Shown here in pieces: positions 7,405-16,590 of a stretch of 64,000 bases of DNA. The position numbers and the translations under genes are program-made. Position 1 is the first letter of the stretch. Each line of letters begins with the position of its first letter. Source of the DNA: Sinomicrobium soli (lineage in GTDB: Bacteria; Bacteroidota; Bacteroidia; Flavobacteriales; Flavobacteriaceae); contig NZ_QLNV01000003.1 of NCBI RefSeq assembly GCF_003285545.1, positions 310,001 through 374,000 of the forward strand, written 5' to 3'. The notes under the pieces are model-generated. The model was not told the origin of the DNA and did not search any database. It worked only from the letters and a program-made list of their open reading frames with translations.

Positions 7405-8982
7405 ATGAAAAAAACAGCATTGCTCACCCTCGGAGCACTGGGCCTCTGCATGACATTATCGGCTCAGGTCAAAGGTTATGTCTATGAGGACAGCAACCGC
7501 AACGGTAAGAAAGAACGTTCGGAAAAGGGTATCCCCGAAGTTTCCGTAACCAACGGTATCGAGGTGGTACAAACCGATGCCAAAGGATATTATGAACTCC
7601 CGGAAAACGACGACCAGATCATTGCCGTCGTCAAACCCTCCGGTTACACCCTGCCGCTAAACGACAAGAACTTACCGCAATTCTACCGTATTCACAAACC
7701 CGGGGGGTCACCGGACCTGAAATACAAGGGAGTGGCCCCTACCGGCAAGCTGCCCCGGCATGTGAACTTTCCGCTGTATGCTTCAGACGAAGCTGAAGCG
7801 TTCACCGCCCTGGTTTTCGGGGACCCCCAGGCATACAACAAGGAGGAAATCGATTATTTCTACCGGGGTATCGTGGCCGAGGTAGAAGGCATAGAAAACA
7901 TTCCCCTGGGAATAAGCCTGGGCGATCTCGTAGGCAATGACCTCGACCTGTTTGCCCCCTACGCGGAAGCCATATCCAGAATAGGCATTCCGTGGTATAA
8001 CGTAATGGGAAATCACGATATGGATTTTGATGCCGGAGAAGACCGCCATTCTGATGAAACTTACGAGTCCGCCTTCGGCCCGAACAACTACGCGTTCAAT
8101 TACGGAAAAGTTCACTTTATCATTCTCGACGATATATTGTACCCCGACCCCAGGGACGGTAAGGGATACTGGGGAGGGTTTCGAAAAGACCAGCTCGACT
8201 TTGTAGAGAACGACCTGAAATACGTTCCCAAAGACCACCTTATCGTACTGGCCTTCCACATCCCGCTCAGCGAGCCCGGAGGCGATGCTTTCCGCGATGA
8301 GGACCGGCAGCGGTTATTCGACATCCTGGCAGATTTTCCCCACACCCTGTCACTGTCGGCCCATACCCACCTGCAGAAACAGGACTTTTTCGGTAAGGAA
8401 GACGGCTGGACCGGAACAAAACCACATCACAGCTATAATGTCGGTACCACTTCGGGCGACTGGTATTCAGGGAAACTCAATGACAAGGGCATACCGGTCT
8501 CCACCATGAGGGACGGTACCCCGAAAGGGTATGCTTTCATACATTTTAACGGCAATGAGTACACTCTGGATTACAAGGTGGCCGGCGCTCCCGATACACA
8601 TCAAATGAATATTTTTGCCCCGAAAGTGGTAGCCAAAGGACGGAAAACATCTGCCGGGATATATGTAAACTATTTTATGGGCAGTGAAAACGACACCGTA
8701 GAATACCGCATCGGCCAGGGCAGGTGGAGACCCATGAAATATGTTCAGGAACCCGATCCTTCTTATGTACAGCAGGTATACGAATGGGACACCACCGGGG
8801 AACTCTTTCCCGGAAGGCGGTCGTCCAACCCGGTGATCAGCACCCACCTATGGCGGGGAAGCATCCCTACCAACCTGGATACCGGAATACACAAAATAGA
8901 AGTAAGGGTAAAAGATATACACGGCAGAACCCATAAGGGAGAAAGCAGCTATGAGCTTGCCGAACCTGTCGGGCAGGACTGA
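7405..8982 (+). CDS. Secreted calcineurin-like metallophosphoesterase with flanking MetallophosN/C-type domains
   Basis: About 525 residues. The ATG at 7405 is preferred over an in-frame one at 7369 because it starts directly with a signal peptide (M-K-K-T-A-L-L-T-L-G-A-L-G-L-C-M-T-L-S-A-Q). Residues ~22-110 form a SdrD/CarboxypepD-like beta domain with K-G-Y-V-Y-E-D-S-N-R-N-G. The catalytic domain carries the dinuclear metal motifs in order: G-D-P-Q (~136), G-D-L-V-G-N-D (~172), G-N-H-D (~201), A-F-H-I-P-L (~282) and S-A-H-T-H (~317). The last ~150 residues form a C-terminal beta domain. This three-part arrangement is typical of Bacteroidota exported phosphoesterases; the substrate (phosphomonoester or diester) cannot be read from sequence. 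It has its own upstream region after the terminator at 7270. Confidence 0.93.
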   Translation: MKKTALLTLGALGLCMTLSAQVKGYVYEDSNRNGKKERSEKGIPEVSVTNGIEVVQTDAKGYYELPENDDQIIAVVKPSGYTLPLNDKNLPQFYRIHKPGGSPDLKYKGVAPTGKLPRHVNFPLYASDEAEAFTALVFGDPQAYNKEEIDYFYRGIVAEVEGIENIPLGISLGDLVGNDLDLFAPYAEAISRIGIPWYNVMGNHDMDFDAGEDRHSDETYESAFGPNNYAFNYGKVHFIILDDILYPDPRDGKGYWGGFRKDQLDFVENDLKYVPKDHLIVLAFHIPLSEPGGDAFRDEDRQRLFDILADFPHTLSLSAHTHLQKQDFFGKEDGWTGTKPHHSYNVGTTSGDWYSGKLNDKGIPVSTMRDGTPKGYAFIHFNGNEYTLDYKVAGAPDTHQMNIFAPKVVAKGRKTSAGIYVNYFMGSENDTVEYRIGQGRWRPMKYVQEPDPSYVQQVYEWDTTGELFPGRRSSNPVISTHLWRGSIPTNLDTGIHKIEVRVKDIHGRTHKGESSYELAEPVGQD

Positions 8983-8989
8983 TAAATAG

Positions 8990-9051
8990 GTTATTGGGTT
9001 ATTAGGTTGGGTTATTCAGGCAATAGCTCAATAACCTAATAACCCAATAAC
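8990..9051. repeat. Perfect 19-bp inverted repeat of GGTTATT-type units
   Basis: GTTATTGGGTTATTAGGTT (8990-9008) is exactly complementary to AACCTAATAACCCAATAAC (9033-9051) with a 24-base loop. It stands 7 bases after the stop of the phosphoesterase gene but has no T tract after it. A related structure with the same TTATTRGGTTA units lies at 28213-28266, so this is a dispersed element rather than a dedicated terminator. Confidence 0.75.
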
Positions 9052-9147
9052 TTCACAACCTAATACCCCCAAATTCTAAAATTATCTTAAAAATAACGTT
9101 CCGAAAATAAAGTTTATACAAATTGCATCGATTTCCCTGTTCCGTTC

Positions 9148-9178
9148 TTGTGATGAAAAAGAAGTTTATGTAGTTTTG
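9148..9178 (+). promoter_or_regulatory. Bacteroidota-type promoter for the efflux cluster
   Basis: TTG at 9148-9150 and TAGTTTTG at 9171-9178 match the -33 TTG and -7 TAnnTTTG elements with 20 bases between them. A transcription start 5-8 bases further on would fall at ~9183-9186, right at the ATG at 9187, implying a very short or absent leader. Confidence 0.5.
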
Positions 9179-9186
9179 AAGCCGAT

Positions 9187-9609
9187 ATGAAATTACTGCT
9201 TAAACTTTTTGTATCGCTATATATCATACTCCTGGGTGCGGGTTCCCATTCGCATGCCCAGGCAGTTCCTTCACTCCCCTGTTCCATCACCGCATCCGAC
9301 CATGCCGCCAGGTATAGTAATTTCAGCCATACGGACCAGGCCTTTCATTGCGTACTGAGAACTTTTTCTTCCAGGGAGCATCATCACAATCACAAGACCG
9401 AGGAGAGAGATCTCGAAGAAGAATACAGCGAGCTCATCTCCCTGAAAAAGCATTCGGAAGGAGAGCATCCTCTCGTTCCGCTGTACTACGCCCTGCTTAC
9501 CGGTTTCTTCCTGCCCTATACAAGGCACCGCGTAGCTTCCGGAAAACACTTTTCCGTTTATAAAACCCATTTTCCACTGTATATCAAATTCAGGGTATTC
9601 AGGATCTGA
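9187..9609 (+). CDS. Small secreted His-rich protein of unknown function leading the RND efflux cluster
   Basis: 140 residues starting with a signal peptide (M-K-L-L-L-K-L-F-V-S-L-Y-I-I-L-L-G-A-G-S-H-S-H-A-Q). Residues ~60-67 read R-E-H-H-H-N-H-K, a His-rich patch able to bind metal, followed by a charged helix with D-L-E-E-E-Y. A hydrophobic segment lies around L-V-P-L-Y-Y-A-L-L-T-G-F-F and the C-terminus ends F-R-V-F-R-I. No family with known function was recognised. It precedes the adaptor gene by ~160 bases on the same strand. A metal-sensing or accessory role in efflux is speculative. Confidence 0.65.
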   Translation: MKLLLKLFVSLYIILLGAGSHSHAQAVPSLPCSITASDHAARYSNFSHTDQAFHCVLRTFSSREHHHNHKTEERDLEEEYSELISLKKHSEGEHPLVPLYYALLTGFFLPYTRHRVASGKHFSVYKTHFPLYIKFRVFRI

Positions 9610-9770
9610 TTGAAACCCTGTAACCAGTACAGGCCCTTTCCGGGCCCTATATTCCATTTCACTTTATTATCAGGCCCGCAGAAGGTTTAGGTATGATATG
9701 GACATTCAGCGCCATAGATACATATTCCTTCCCGGGGTGCCATTAACTCAAAATCTAATTAAACATTGTG

Positions 9771-10853
9771 ATGAAGAACACTCTCACGCTCACGGGGCTG
9801 TGCGCCCTGCTGTGCCTCACCGGTTGTAATTCTGAAAAGAAGCACGAAAAAGAAGAAGTAAAGTACCTGGTCACCACTCCCCTGAAAAAGGATACCCTGA
9901 CCACACAAGACTATGTATCACAGATCCAGTCGTTCCGGCATATCGAATTACGGGCACAGGAAAAAGGGTACCTGCAGGACATCTATGTGGACGAGGGGCA
10001 ATCCGTAAAAAAGGGACAGTTGCTGTTCCGTATCATGCCCAACCTGTACAATGCGGAACTGCAAAAGGCAAAAGCCGAAGCCGATCTTGCGGAGATCGAG
10101 TACCTGAACACCAAGAAACTGGCAGACAGCGATGTGGTGGCCCCCAACGAACTGGCCATGGCCAGGGCCAGGCTGGACAAAGCAAAGGCAGAAATGGAGC
10201 TCTCCAGGGTACACCTGCAGTTTACCGAGATCAGGGCGCCCTACGACGGGATCATCGACCGTTTTCATGTCAGGCAGGGCAGTTATCTCGAAGAAGGGGA
10301 ACTGCTCTGCAACCTGTCAGACAACAGCAAGATGTGGGTATACTACAACGTTCCCGAAGCCGAATACCTCGACTATATGTCAAAGGCCAGGCCGGACGAA
10401 CCCACTGCCGTAAATCTCCTGATGGCCAACAACCGCCTTTTCGAAAATCCCGGGATCGTGGAAACCATAGAGGCCGATTTCGACAACGAGACCGGGAATA
10501 TTCCTTTCCGGGCCACCTTCCCCAACCCCAAAGGCCTGCTGCGGCATGGCGAAACGGGAAGTATCCTGATGAAGGTACCTTATAAAGACGCCGTGATCAT
10601 ACCGCAGAAAGCCACCTTTGAGATCCTGAGCAAAAAGTTTGTTTTCGTCGTAGGCGACGACGGTCTTGTAAAGCAGAGGGAGATCACCGTTAAGGCAGAA
10701 TTGCCACACCTGTTTGTTGTGGATACCGGCCTGTCTGTAAACGACAAGATATTGCTGGAAGGCATACGCATGGTGAAAAACGGTGAAAAGATCGCCTATC
10801 AAATGGAGAAGCCAAAAGAGGTGATAGCGAGCCTGGATATGTATGCAGAGTAA
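9771..10853 (+). CDS. RND efflux periplasmic adaptor (membrane fusion protein), lipoprotein
   Basis: 360 residues from the ATG at 9771; the preceding codon is GTG and an alternative start. The N-terminus is a lipoprotein signal with lipobox C-L-T-G-C (Cys 19), anchoring the protein to the inner membrane. The next parts are the usual ones for the HlyD/AcrA family: lipoyl-like halves (R-A-Q-E-K-G-Y-L-Q-D-I-Y-V-D-E-G-Q-S-V and A-P-Y-D-G-I-I-D), separated by a short alpha-helical hairpin with K-A-K-A-E-A-D-L-A-E, then beta-barrel and membrane-proximal domains. It links the pump encoded 25 bases downstream to the outer-membrane channel. Substrate is unknown; drug, bile-salt-like or solvent efflux is typical for this HAE1-type set. 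Confidence 0.93.
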   Translation: MKNTLTLTGLCALLCLTGCNSEKKHEKEEVKYLVTTPLKKDTLTTQDYVSQIQSFRHIELRAQEKGYLQDIYVDEGQSVKKGQLLFRIMPNLYNAELQKAKAEADLAEIEYLNTKKLADSDVVAPNELAMARARLDKAKAEMELSRVHLQFTEIRAPYDGIIDRFHVRQGSYLEEGELLCNLSDNSKMWVYYNVPEAEYLDYMSKARPDEPTAVNLLMANNRLFENPGIVETIEADFDNETGNIPFRATFPNPKGLLRHGETGSILMKVPYKDAVIIPQKATFEILSKKFVFVVGDDGLVKQREITVKAELPHLFVVDTGLSVNDKILLEGIRMVKNGEKIAYQMEKPKEVIASLDMYAE

Positions 10854-10878
10854 TTAAAACCCATAAAAACAGCGTAAA

Positions 10879-13800
10879 ATGTTTGCCAAATTTATTAAGA
10901 GACCGGTATTGGCCATTGTCATATCGGTAGTGATTGTTTTTGTCGGTTTACTGGCCATAAAACAGCTTCCCATATCGCAGTTTCCGCAAATAGCCCCCAC
11001 CACGGTCAATATCTTTATAGCCTATCCCGGGGCCAGTGCGGATGTACTGGTAAAATCGACCCTTATCCCCCTGGAAACCTCCATCAACGGCGTTCAGGGC
11101 ATGCGGTATATCGCTTCGGATGCTACCAGTGCCGGGGAAGGGACCCTTCGTATCATTTTCGAACCGGGTACCGACCCCAACCAGGCGGTAGTCCGCGTCA
11201 AGACCCGGGTAGACCAGGTGATGCCGCTGCTACCGGAACTCGTGCAGCGGGAAGGTGTCGTGATCACGCCGGTACAGCCCAGTATGCTGATGTATGTGAA
11301 CCTATACAGTAAGGAAAAACACAACGACGAGAAGTTTCTCTACAACTATGCATACACCAAAATAGTACCTGAAATACAGCGTATCAACGGTATCGCCAGT
11401 GCACAGATACTCGGGAGCCGGAAATACGCGATGAGGGTCTGGCTGAAACCCGATCGTATGAGGGCCTATAAGGTCTCTGCCGAAGAGGTGCTGGAGGCCA
11501 TGGACGAGCAAAGCATCATCGCACGCCCGGGGCGGCTGGGCCGAAGTTCGGGGAAAAAGCCCCAGGCCCTCGAATACGTTCTCGTATACCAGGGAAGGTA
11601 TAACGAACCCGAAGATTATAAGAACATCATTATCCGGGCCAAGGAAGACGGTGAAATATTAAAGCTCAGGGACGTGGCCGATGTGGAACTGGGGAGTGAG
11701 TTCTTTGATATTTACTCCAACCTCGACGGCAACCCCTCAGCCTCCATCGTCCTGAAGCAGACCTTCGGAAGTAACGGTAGTGATGTGATCAAAGCCGTCA
11801 AGACCAAACTGAAGGAACTGGAAGAAGACCTGCCCCCCGGGGTGGATTACCAGATAGGTTATGATGTATCCAACTTCCTCGATGCCTCTATAGACCAGGT
11901 ATTGCACACGCTGAGAGATGCCTTTATCCTGGTAGCCATTGTCGTATTCCTCTTTCTGGGAGACTGGCGCTCTACCATTATTCCCATTATAGCCGTGCCC
12001 GTATCCCTGATAGGTACCTTCTTTATCATGCAGCTGTTCGGGCTTTCCATCAACCTGATCACCTTGTTTGCCCTGGTACTGGCCATCGGTATTGTGGTGG
12101 ACAATGCCATTGTAGTGGTAGAAGGGGTTCACGTCAAGATGGAAGAGGAGAACCTGTCGCCCTATAAGGCTTCCTATGCCGTATTGGGAGAAATCGGGGG
12201 AGCTATCGTGGCCATTACACTGGTCATGGTATCGGTATTTATCCCCATTTCGTTCATGACCGGGCCCGTAGGGGTCTTTTACCGCCAGTTCTCGATCACC
12301 ATGGCAGGAGCCATTATCCTGTCTGCGGTGGTCGCCCTTACCCTTACCCCGGTACTGTGCGCCATGCTGCTGAAAAACAAGCACGGAAAAGCCGGGAGAA
12401 GGTCCCCGGTAGACCGGTTTATCGACTGGTTCAACAGCAGGTTTGACGTTCTCACCGGGAAGTATGTCAATGTGCTGAAACTGATCGTGAACCGGAGAGT
12501 CATCACCTTCGGGATGCTTATAGCTTTCTGCGTCGGGATCTTTCTTACCAACCAGGTACTGCCGGCCGGGTTTATCCCGAATGAAGACCAGGGCATGATC
12601 TATGCCATTATACAAACCCCTCCCGGAGCCACACTGGAACGCACCAATGAAGTAGCCCGGAAACTGCAGAAGATCTGTGAAGAGACAGAAGGGGTGCAGT
12701 CGGTATCTTCACTGGCAGGGTATGAGATCATGACCGAAGGGCGGGGTTCCAATGCCGGGACCTGTCTCATTAACCTGAAACCCTGGGCAGAACGGGAACA
12801 CAGCGTTCACGAGATCATGGAAGAACTGGAAGAAGAGACCAGGGACCTCGGGGCCATTATAGAATATTTCGAACCCCCGGCCGTACCCGGTTTCGGATCT
12901 TCGGGAGGTTTCTCCATGCGCCTGCTCGACAAGACCAACGGCACCGATTTCCACGAATTTGAAAAAGTCAACGACCAGTTTATGGACGCACTGAGACAAC
13001 GTAAGGAGATCACCGGGCTGTTTACCTTCTTTGCGGCAAATTACCCGCAGTACGAACTGAAGATCAACAACAAGGCCGCCATGCAGAAAGGAGTCTCCAT
13101 CGGCAAGGCTATGGAAAACCTCAATATACTGATCGGCAGTACCTATGAACAGGGATTTATTAAATACGGCAGGTTTTTTAAAGTCTATACCCAGGCAGCA
13201 CCGGAATACCGGGGGATGCCTTCCGACCTGGAAAAGCTCTATGTCAAGAATGAAGAGGGGGACATGGTGCCCTATTCTGCCTTTATGACCATGGAAAAGA
13301 AACTGGGGCCCAACGAGATCACCCGGTACAACCTGTATAATTCGGCCGCTATCAGGGGGCTTCCGGCAGCCGGGTTTACCTCGGGAGATGCCATCAATGC
13401 TATTAAAGAGGTAGCTGCACAAACGCTCCCGAGGGGGTATGACATCGCCTGGGAAGGACTTTCCTACGACGAGGCATCCCGCGGAAGCGAGTCTGTATAC
13501 ATCTTTGCCATCGTGCTTGTTTTCGTATACCTGGTACTCGCCGCCCAGTATGAAAGCCTTATGCTGCCCCTGGCGGTGATCCTTTCACTACCCGTGGGTG
13601 TTTTCGGTTCGTTCCTGCTCTTGAAAATGATGGGGCTGGCAAACGATGTCTACGCCCAGATCGGGGTGATCATGCTGGTCGGCCTCTTAGGTAAGAACGC
13701 GGTACTGATCGTAGAGTTTGCAGTCCAGAAACGGCGACAGGGAGCCTCCATTATAGAGGCAGCCATCGAAGGGGCCAGGGTAAGGTTCAGGCCCATACTG

Positions 13801-14121
13801 ATGACGTCGTTTGCTTTCGTTGCCGGGCTTATCCCGCTGGTCGTGGCCACAGGGGCAGGCGCCATAGGGAACAGGACCATAGGCGGTTCGGCCCTGGGAG
13901 GAATGCTGATAGGTACCATACTCGGGGTATTGGTCATTCCGGGCCTGTACTATGTCTTTGCAAAAATGTCGGACGGCAGGGAACTGATCAGGGACGAGGA
14001 TACCGAACCGGTTTCGGAAGAATTTATGAGGATCAGCGAGGGCGAAAGCAAACTGCAGGCCAGGATCAACAAGATGAACAAGCTTTTGAAAAAATTAATG
14101 AAAAGATCAGACGATGAATAA
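10879..14121 (+). CDS. RND efflux pump permease, HAE1 (AcrB-like) family
   Basis: 1080 residues, the usual length. The N-terminus F-I-K-R-P-V-L-A-I-V-I-S, a docking region with Y-P-G-A-S-A, the TM4 segment with G-I-V-V-D-N-A-I-V-V-V-E and the TM10 segment G-K-N-A-V-L-I-V-E-F-A are family hallmarks. It uses proton motive force to export substrates with the adaptor (upstream) and TolC-like channel (overlapping downstream). The Lys of TM10 that takes part in the AcrB proton relay is kept. The TM4 acidic pair, D-D in AcrB, is D-N here (residues 408-409), a notable difference. The final ~75 residues are charged and helical. The stop overlaps the next start by eight bases. Confidence 0.95.
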   Translation: MFAKFIKRPVLAIVISVVIVFVGLLAIKQLPISQFPQIAPTTVNIFIAYPGASADVLVKSTLIPLETSINGVQGMRYIASDATSAGEGTLRIIFEPGTDPNQAVVRVKTRVDQVMPLLPELVQREGVVITPVQPSMLMYVNLYSKEKHNDEKFLYNYAYTKIVPEIQRINGIASAQILGSRKYAMRVWLKPDRMRAYKVSAEEVLEAMDEQSIIARPGRLGRSSGKKPQALEYVLVYQGRYNEPEDYKNIIIRAKEDGEILKLRDVADVELGSEFFDIYSNLDGNPSASIVLKQTFGSNGSDVIKAVKTKLKELEEDLPPGVDYQIGYDVSNFLDASIDQVLHTLRDAFILVAIVVFLFLGDWRSTIIPIIAVPVSLIGTFFIMQLFGLSINLITLFALVLAIGIVVDNAIVVVEGVHVKMEEENLSPYKASYAVLGEIGGAIVAITLVMVSVFIPISFMTGPVGVFYRQFSITMAGAIILSAVVALTLTPVLCAMLLKNKHGKAGRRSPVDRFIDWFNSRFDVLTGKYVNVLKLIVNRRVITFGMLIAFCVGIFLTNQVLPAGFIPNEDQGMIYAIIQTPPGATLERTNEVARKLQKICEETEGVQSVSSLAGYEIMTEGRGSNAGTCLINLKPWAEREHSVHEIMEELEEETRDLGAIIEYFEPPAVPGFGSSGGFSMRLLDKTNGTDFHEFEKVNDQFMDALRQRKEITGLFTFFAANYPQYELKINNKAAMQKGVSIGKAMENLNILIGSTYEQGFIKYGRFFKVYTQAAPEYRGMPSDLEKLYVKNEEGDMVPYSAFMTMEKKLGPNEITRYNLYNSAAIRGLPAAGFTSGDAINAIKEVAAQTLPRGYDIAWEGLSYDEASRGSESVYIFAIVLVFVYLVLAAQYESLMLPLAVILSLPVGVFGSFLLLKMMGLANDVYAQIGVIMLVGLLGKNAVLIVEFAVQKRRQGASIIEAAIEGARVRFRPILMTSFAFVAGLIPLVVATGAGAIGNRTIGGSALGGMLIGTILGVLVIPGLYYVFAKMSDGRELIRDEDTEPVSEEFMRISEGESKLQARINKMNKLLKKLMKRSDDE

Positions 14122-15643
14122 AAATCATACAGTTGGCAACTCCGGGACCGGTCCGGGCGACATCAGGCGGAACAAGCAAAAAACCGTATCGAAGCAGGTG
14201 TCGGCGCATTTCAGGGCTCACCCGGTGATCAGAACAGCCCTGATCGGTTTTGCACTGGCCACGCTGCATTCCTGTGTGCCCACGCTGGAAACCGTACAGG
14301 AAGACACTACCGTACCGGTGGCGTATGCACAACAACGGGCAGATACTTTGAATGCAGCGAAGATAAGGTGGAAAGACTATTTTTCAGACCCGTACCTGGA
14401 CAGCCTGATCGCCACGGCACTAAAAAACAACCAGGAACTGAACATTACCCTCCAGGAGCTGGAAATTGCCAAAAGCGAAGTCAGGGCACGAAAAGGGGAA
14501 TACCTCCCCTTTATAGGACTCGGCGGGGGCGCCGGACTGGACAAAAAAGCCCGGTATACCAGCCTGGGGGCCAGTGAGGCCACTACCGACATAAAGCCCG
14601 GAAAGGAAATGCCGGAACCCCTTCCCGATTATATTATCGGGGCCCGTGCCACCTGGGAACTGGATATCTGGAACAAACTCCACAACGCCAAAAAGGCCGC
14701 CGTGAGCAGGTACCTGTCTTCGGTAGAGGGCAAGAATTTTGTGGTGACCAACCTGATCGCCGAGATCGCAGATTCCTATTACGAATTGCTTGCACTCGAC
14801 AACCAGCTGGAGATCGTAAGGCAGAATATCGACATACAGACCAATGCCCTCAGGATCGTAAAACTGCAAAAAGAAGCCGCGAGGGTTACCGAGCTGGCTG
14901 TTCAGAAGTTTGAGGCCGAAGTGCTGCATACGCGCAGCCTGGAATACGACCTCCGGCAAAAGATAACGGAAACCGAAAACCGCATCAATTTCCTGGCCGG
15001 GCGTTATCCGCAGCCCGTAAAGCGAAATGCAGAAACCTTTTCCAGACTGGATATCGATGACATACATTCCGGGTTGCCCGCCGACCTGCTTGAAAACCGC
15101 CCCGACATCCGGCAGGCGGAACTGGAACTGGCTGCTTCCAGACTGGATGTAAAGGTAGCCCGGGCAAGGTTCTATCCGTCGCTCGGGATTTCCGCAAGTA
15201 TCGGGTACCAGGCCTTTAACCCGAAATACCTGCTCCGTACTCCCGAATCCCTGTTGTATTCGGTGGCAGGGGATATTACGGCCCCGCTGATCAACAGGAA
15301 TGAGATCAAGGCCACTTATTACAGCGCCAATGCCCGGCAGATACAGGCCGTTTACAATTACGAACGCACCCTGCTTACGGCCTATATTGAAGTGGCGAAT
15401 CAGCTGGCCAAGATCGATAATATCGGGCGGAGTTACGAACTGAAATCGAAAGAGGTAGAGGCACTTAACAAGTCCATAGATATTTCAAACACCCTTTTCA
15501 AATCGGCCAGGGCCGATTATATGGAGGTATTGATGACACAAAGGGACGCCCTGGAATCACGGTTCGAACTCGTGGAAACCAAAATGCAGCAGATGAGTGC
15601 AATGGTAGATGTTTACCGGGCACTGGGCGGAGGGTGGCAATAA
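14114..15643 (+). CDS. TolC/NodT-family outer-membrane efflux lipoprotein
   Basis: 509 residues from the first ATG, which overlaps the pump gene by eight bases. The lipobox A-T-L-H-S-C comes only at ~residue 54, so the true start may be further in, for example the GTG just before I-R-T-A-L-I-G-F. The mature protein has the two OEP repeats of the family: W-K-D-Y-F-S-D-P-Y-L-D-S-L-I at its start, the strand segment A-T-W-E-L-D-I-W-N-K-L, then L-P-A-D-L-L-E-N-R-P-D-I-R-Q-A-E, the signature preceding the second repeat. It forms the channel through which the RND pump expels substrate. A strong terminator follows 28 bases after the stop, closing the operon. Confidence 0.93.
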   Translation: MNKNHTVGNSGTGPGDIRRNKQKTVSKQVSAHFRAHPVIRTALIGFALATLHSCVPTLETVQEDTTVPVAYAQQRADTLNAAKIRWKDYFSDPYLDSLIATALKNNQELNITLQELEIAKSEVRARKGEYLPFIGLGGGAGLDKKARYTSLGASEATTDIKPGKEMPEPLPDYIIGARATWELDIWNKLHNAKKAAVSRYLSSVEGKNFVVTNLIAEIADSYYELLALDNQLEIVRQNIDIQTNALRIVKLQKEAARVTELAVQKFEAEVLHTRSLEYDLRQKITETENRINFLAGRYPQPVKRNAETFSRLDIDDIHSGLPADLLENRPDIRQAELELAASRLDVKVARARFYPSLGISASIGYQAFNPKYLLRTPESLLYSVAGDITAPLINRNEIKATYYSANARQIQAVYNYERTLLTAYIEVANQLAKIDNIGRSYELKSKEVEALNKSIDISNTLFKSARADYMEVLMTQRDALESRFELVETKMQQMSAMVDVYRALGGGWQ

Positions 15644-15671
15644 CAGAGACCTTCTTTTGTTACTGATATAT

Positions 15672-15703
15672 AACCTCCCGGACCGAAGTTCCGGGAGGTT
15701 TAT
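15672..15703 (+). terminator. Intrinsic terminator of the RND efflux operon
   Basis: AACCTCCCGGA (15672-15682) pairs perfectly over 11 bases with TCCGGGAGGTT (15690-15700), loop of seven. T-rich sequence follows; it also reads as a stem on the minus strand for the convergent gene ending at 15731. Confidence 0.75.
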
Positions 15704-15730
15704 TAGTATTCCTGAACTCCCCGAATACCA

Positions 15731-16270
15731 TCACCCGGCAAATACCTTATCCGGGCTTTTCTCTTCCAGTATCGCCACAAAAGTCTGGAATTCCTCCTCC
15801 GAGCTGAAATATTCCATATCAAACCGCGCTTTCAGTCCATCGGTAAAGGCTACCTCCAGTACAGCGCCGTCCTGAATGCCGGCCCGGTATTTCGGCTGCC
15901 TTTGCAGGCTTATCATAGATATGGTGGTATAAGACCTGGTAGTGCGCATACCACCCGTTCCCTTAACGTGATTAAATGTGATCCCTTCATTATCCAGTAC
16001 GATAATACCCCCGTGCATGTTATTTACCTTAATCGTCATGAACGATCTGCAGGTATACCACAACAGCAACAACCCCGCCAGGATAAAAATGCCGTTAGTC
16101 AATGGAAAAAGAAGGTCTATCACCAGATACTTTATACGGATGTCCTCCATCCTGTTAAAGAGCGAATAACCTATCAGTCCCAACCCGAGTACTCCGGAAA
16201 TTATGGCCAAATAATTGGAAACCAGCCCCATTTTATAAGAGAATTCTCTTTTTTCTACGGTGATCATCAT
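15731..16270 (-). CDS. Membrane protein of unknown function with a PH-like cytoplasmic domain
   Basis: 179 residues. Two transmembrane helices (N-Y-L-A-I-I-S-G-V-L-G-L-G-L-I-G-Y and L-T-N-G-I-F-I-L-A-G-L-L-L-L-W-Y) are followed by a ~100-residue soluble part with alternating beta strands (G-G-I-I-V-L-D-N-E-G-I-T-F, R-S-Y-T-T-I-S-M-I-S-L) and a C-terminal helix containing E-E-E-F-Q-T-F-V. This layout resembles bacterial pleckstrin-homology (bPH-like) membrane proteins, but I do not assign it firmly. It is a single gene between convergent and divergent neighbours. Confidence 0.75.
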   Translation of the reverse strand: MMITVEKREFSYKMGLVSNYLAIISGVLGLGLIGYSLFNRMEDIRIKYLVIDLLFPLTNGIFILAGLLLLWYTCRSFMTIKVNNMHGGIIVLDNEGITFNHVKGTGGMRTTRSYTTISMISLQRQPKYRAGIQDGAVLEVAFTDGLKARFDMEYFSSEEEFQTFVAILEEKSPDKVFAG

Positions 16271-16590
16271 GTTCGGGTTAACGGTAAAACCTCTTTTATC
16301 AATTCGCAGTTCCTGCCTTAAAAAAGACAGGGGAATTTAAAGATTAAAATCCGGAAATATCATCCTGACCAGGGTATTTTGTTCACAGGCCCCGGTTCCT
16401 GCATAGTGATAAACCTCATCTTTTCCCGTAGCCCGTCGTTCTCCGCGCTTTACCCGTGATACAGTACACTACGGGATAGTCGTAAAAGATTAAAGCATTA
16501 AATTTACCGGCAATTTTAGGACACTGCCTGAAAAGTGTTTTTTAAATTCGCAGATATTCATTTTTTTTTGACGATCATAACCTTTCTATT
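16271..16590. other. Intergenic region, divergent promoters expected
   Basis: Upstream of both the minus-strand membrane protein and the plus-strand oxidase. I see no gene, terminator or clear TAnnTTTG promoter in it; an AT-rich stretch with a run of nine T residues lies just before 16570. Confidence 0.4.

Noticed and set aside
11737-12615. Minus-strand open frame within the RND pump
   Set aside because: Its translation is rich in His/Gly/Asp/Tyr repeats typical of the reverse frame of a membrane-protein gene.
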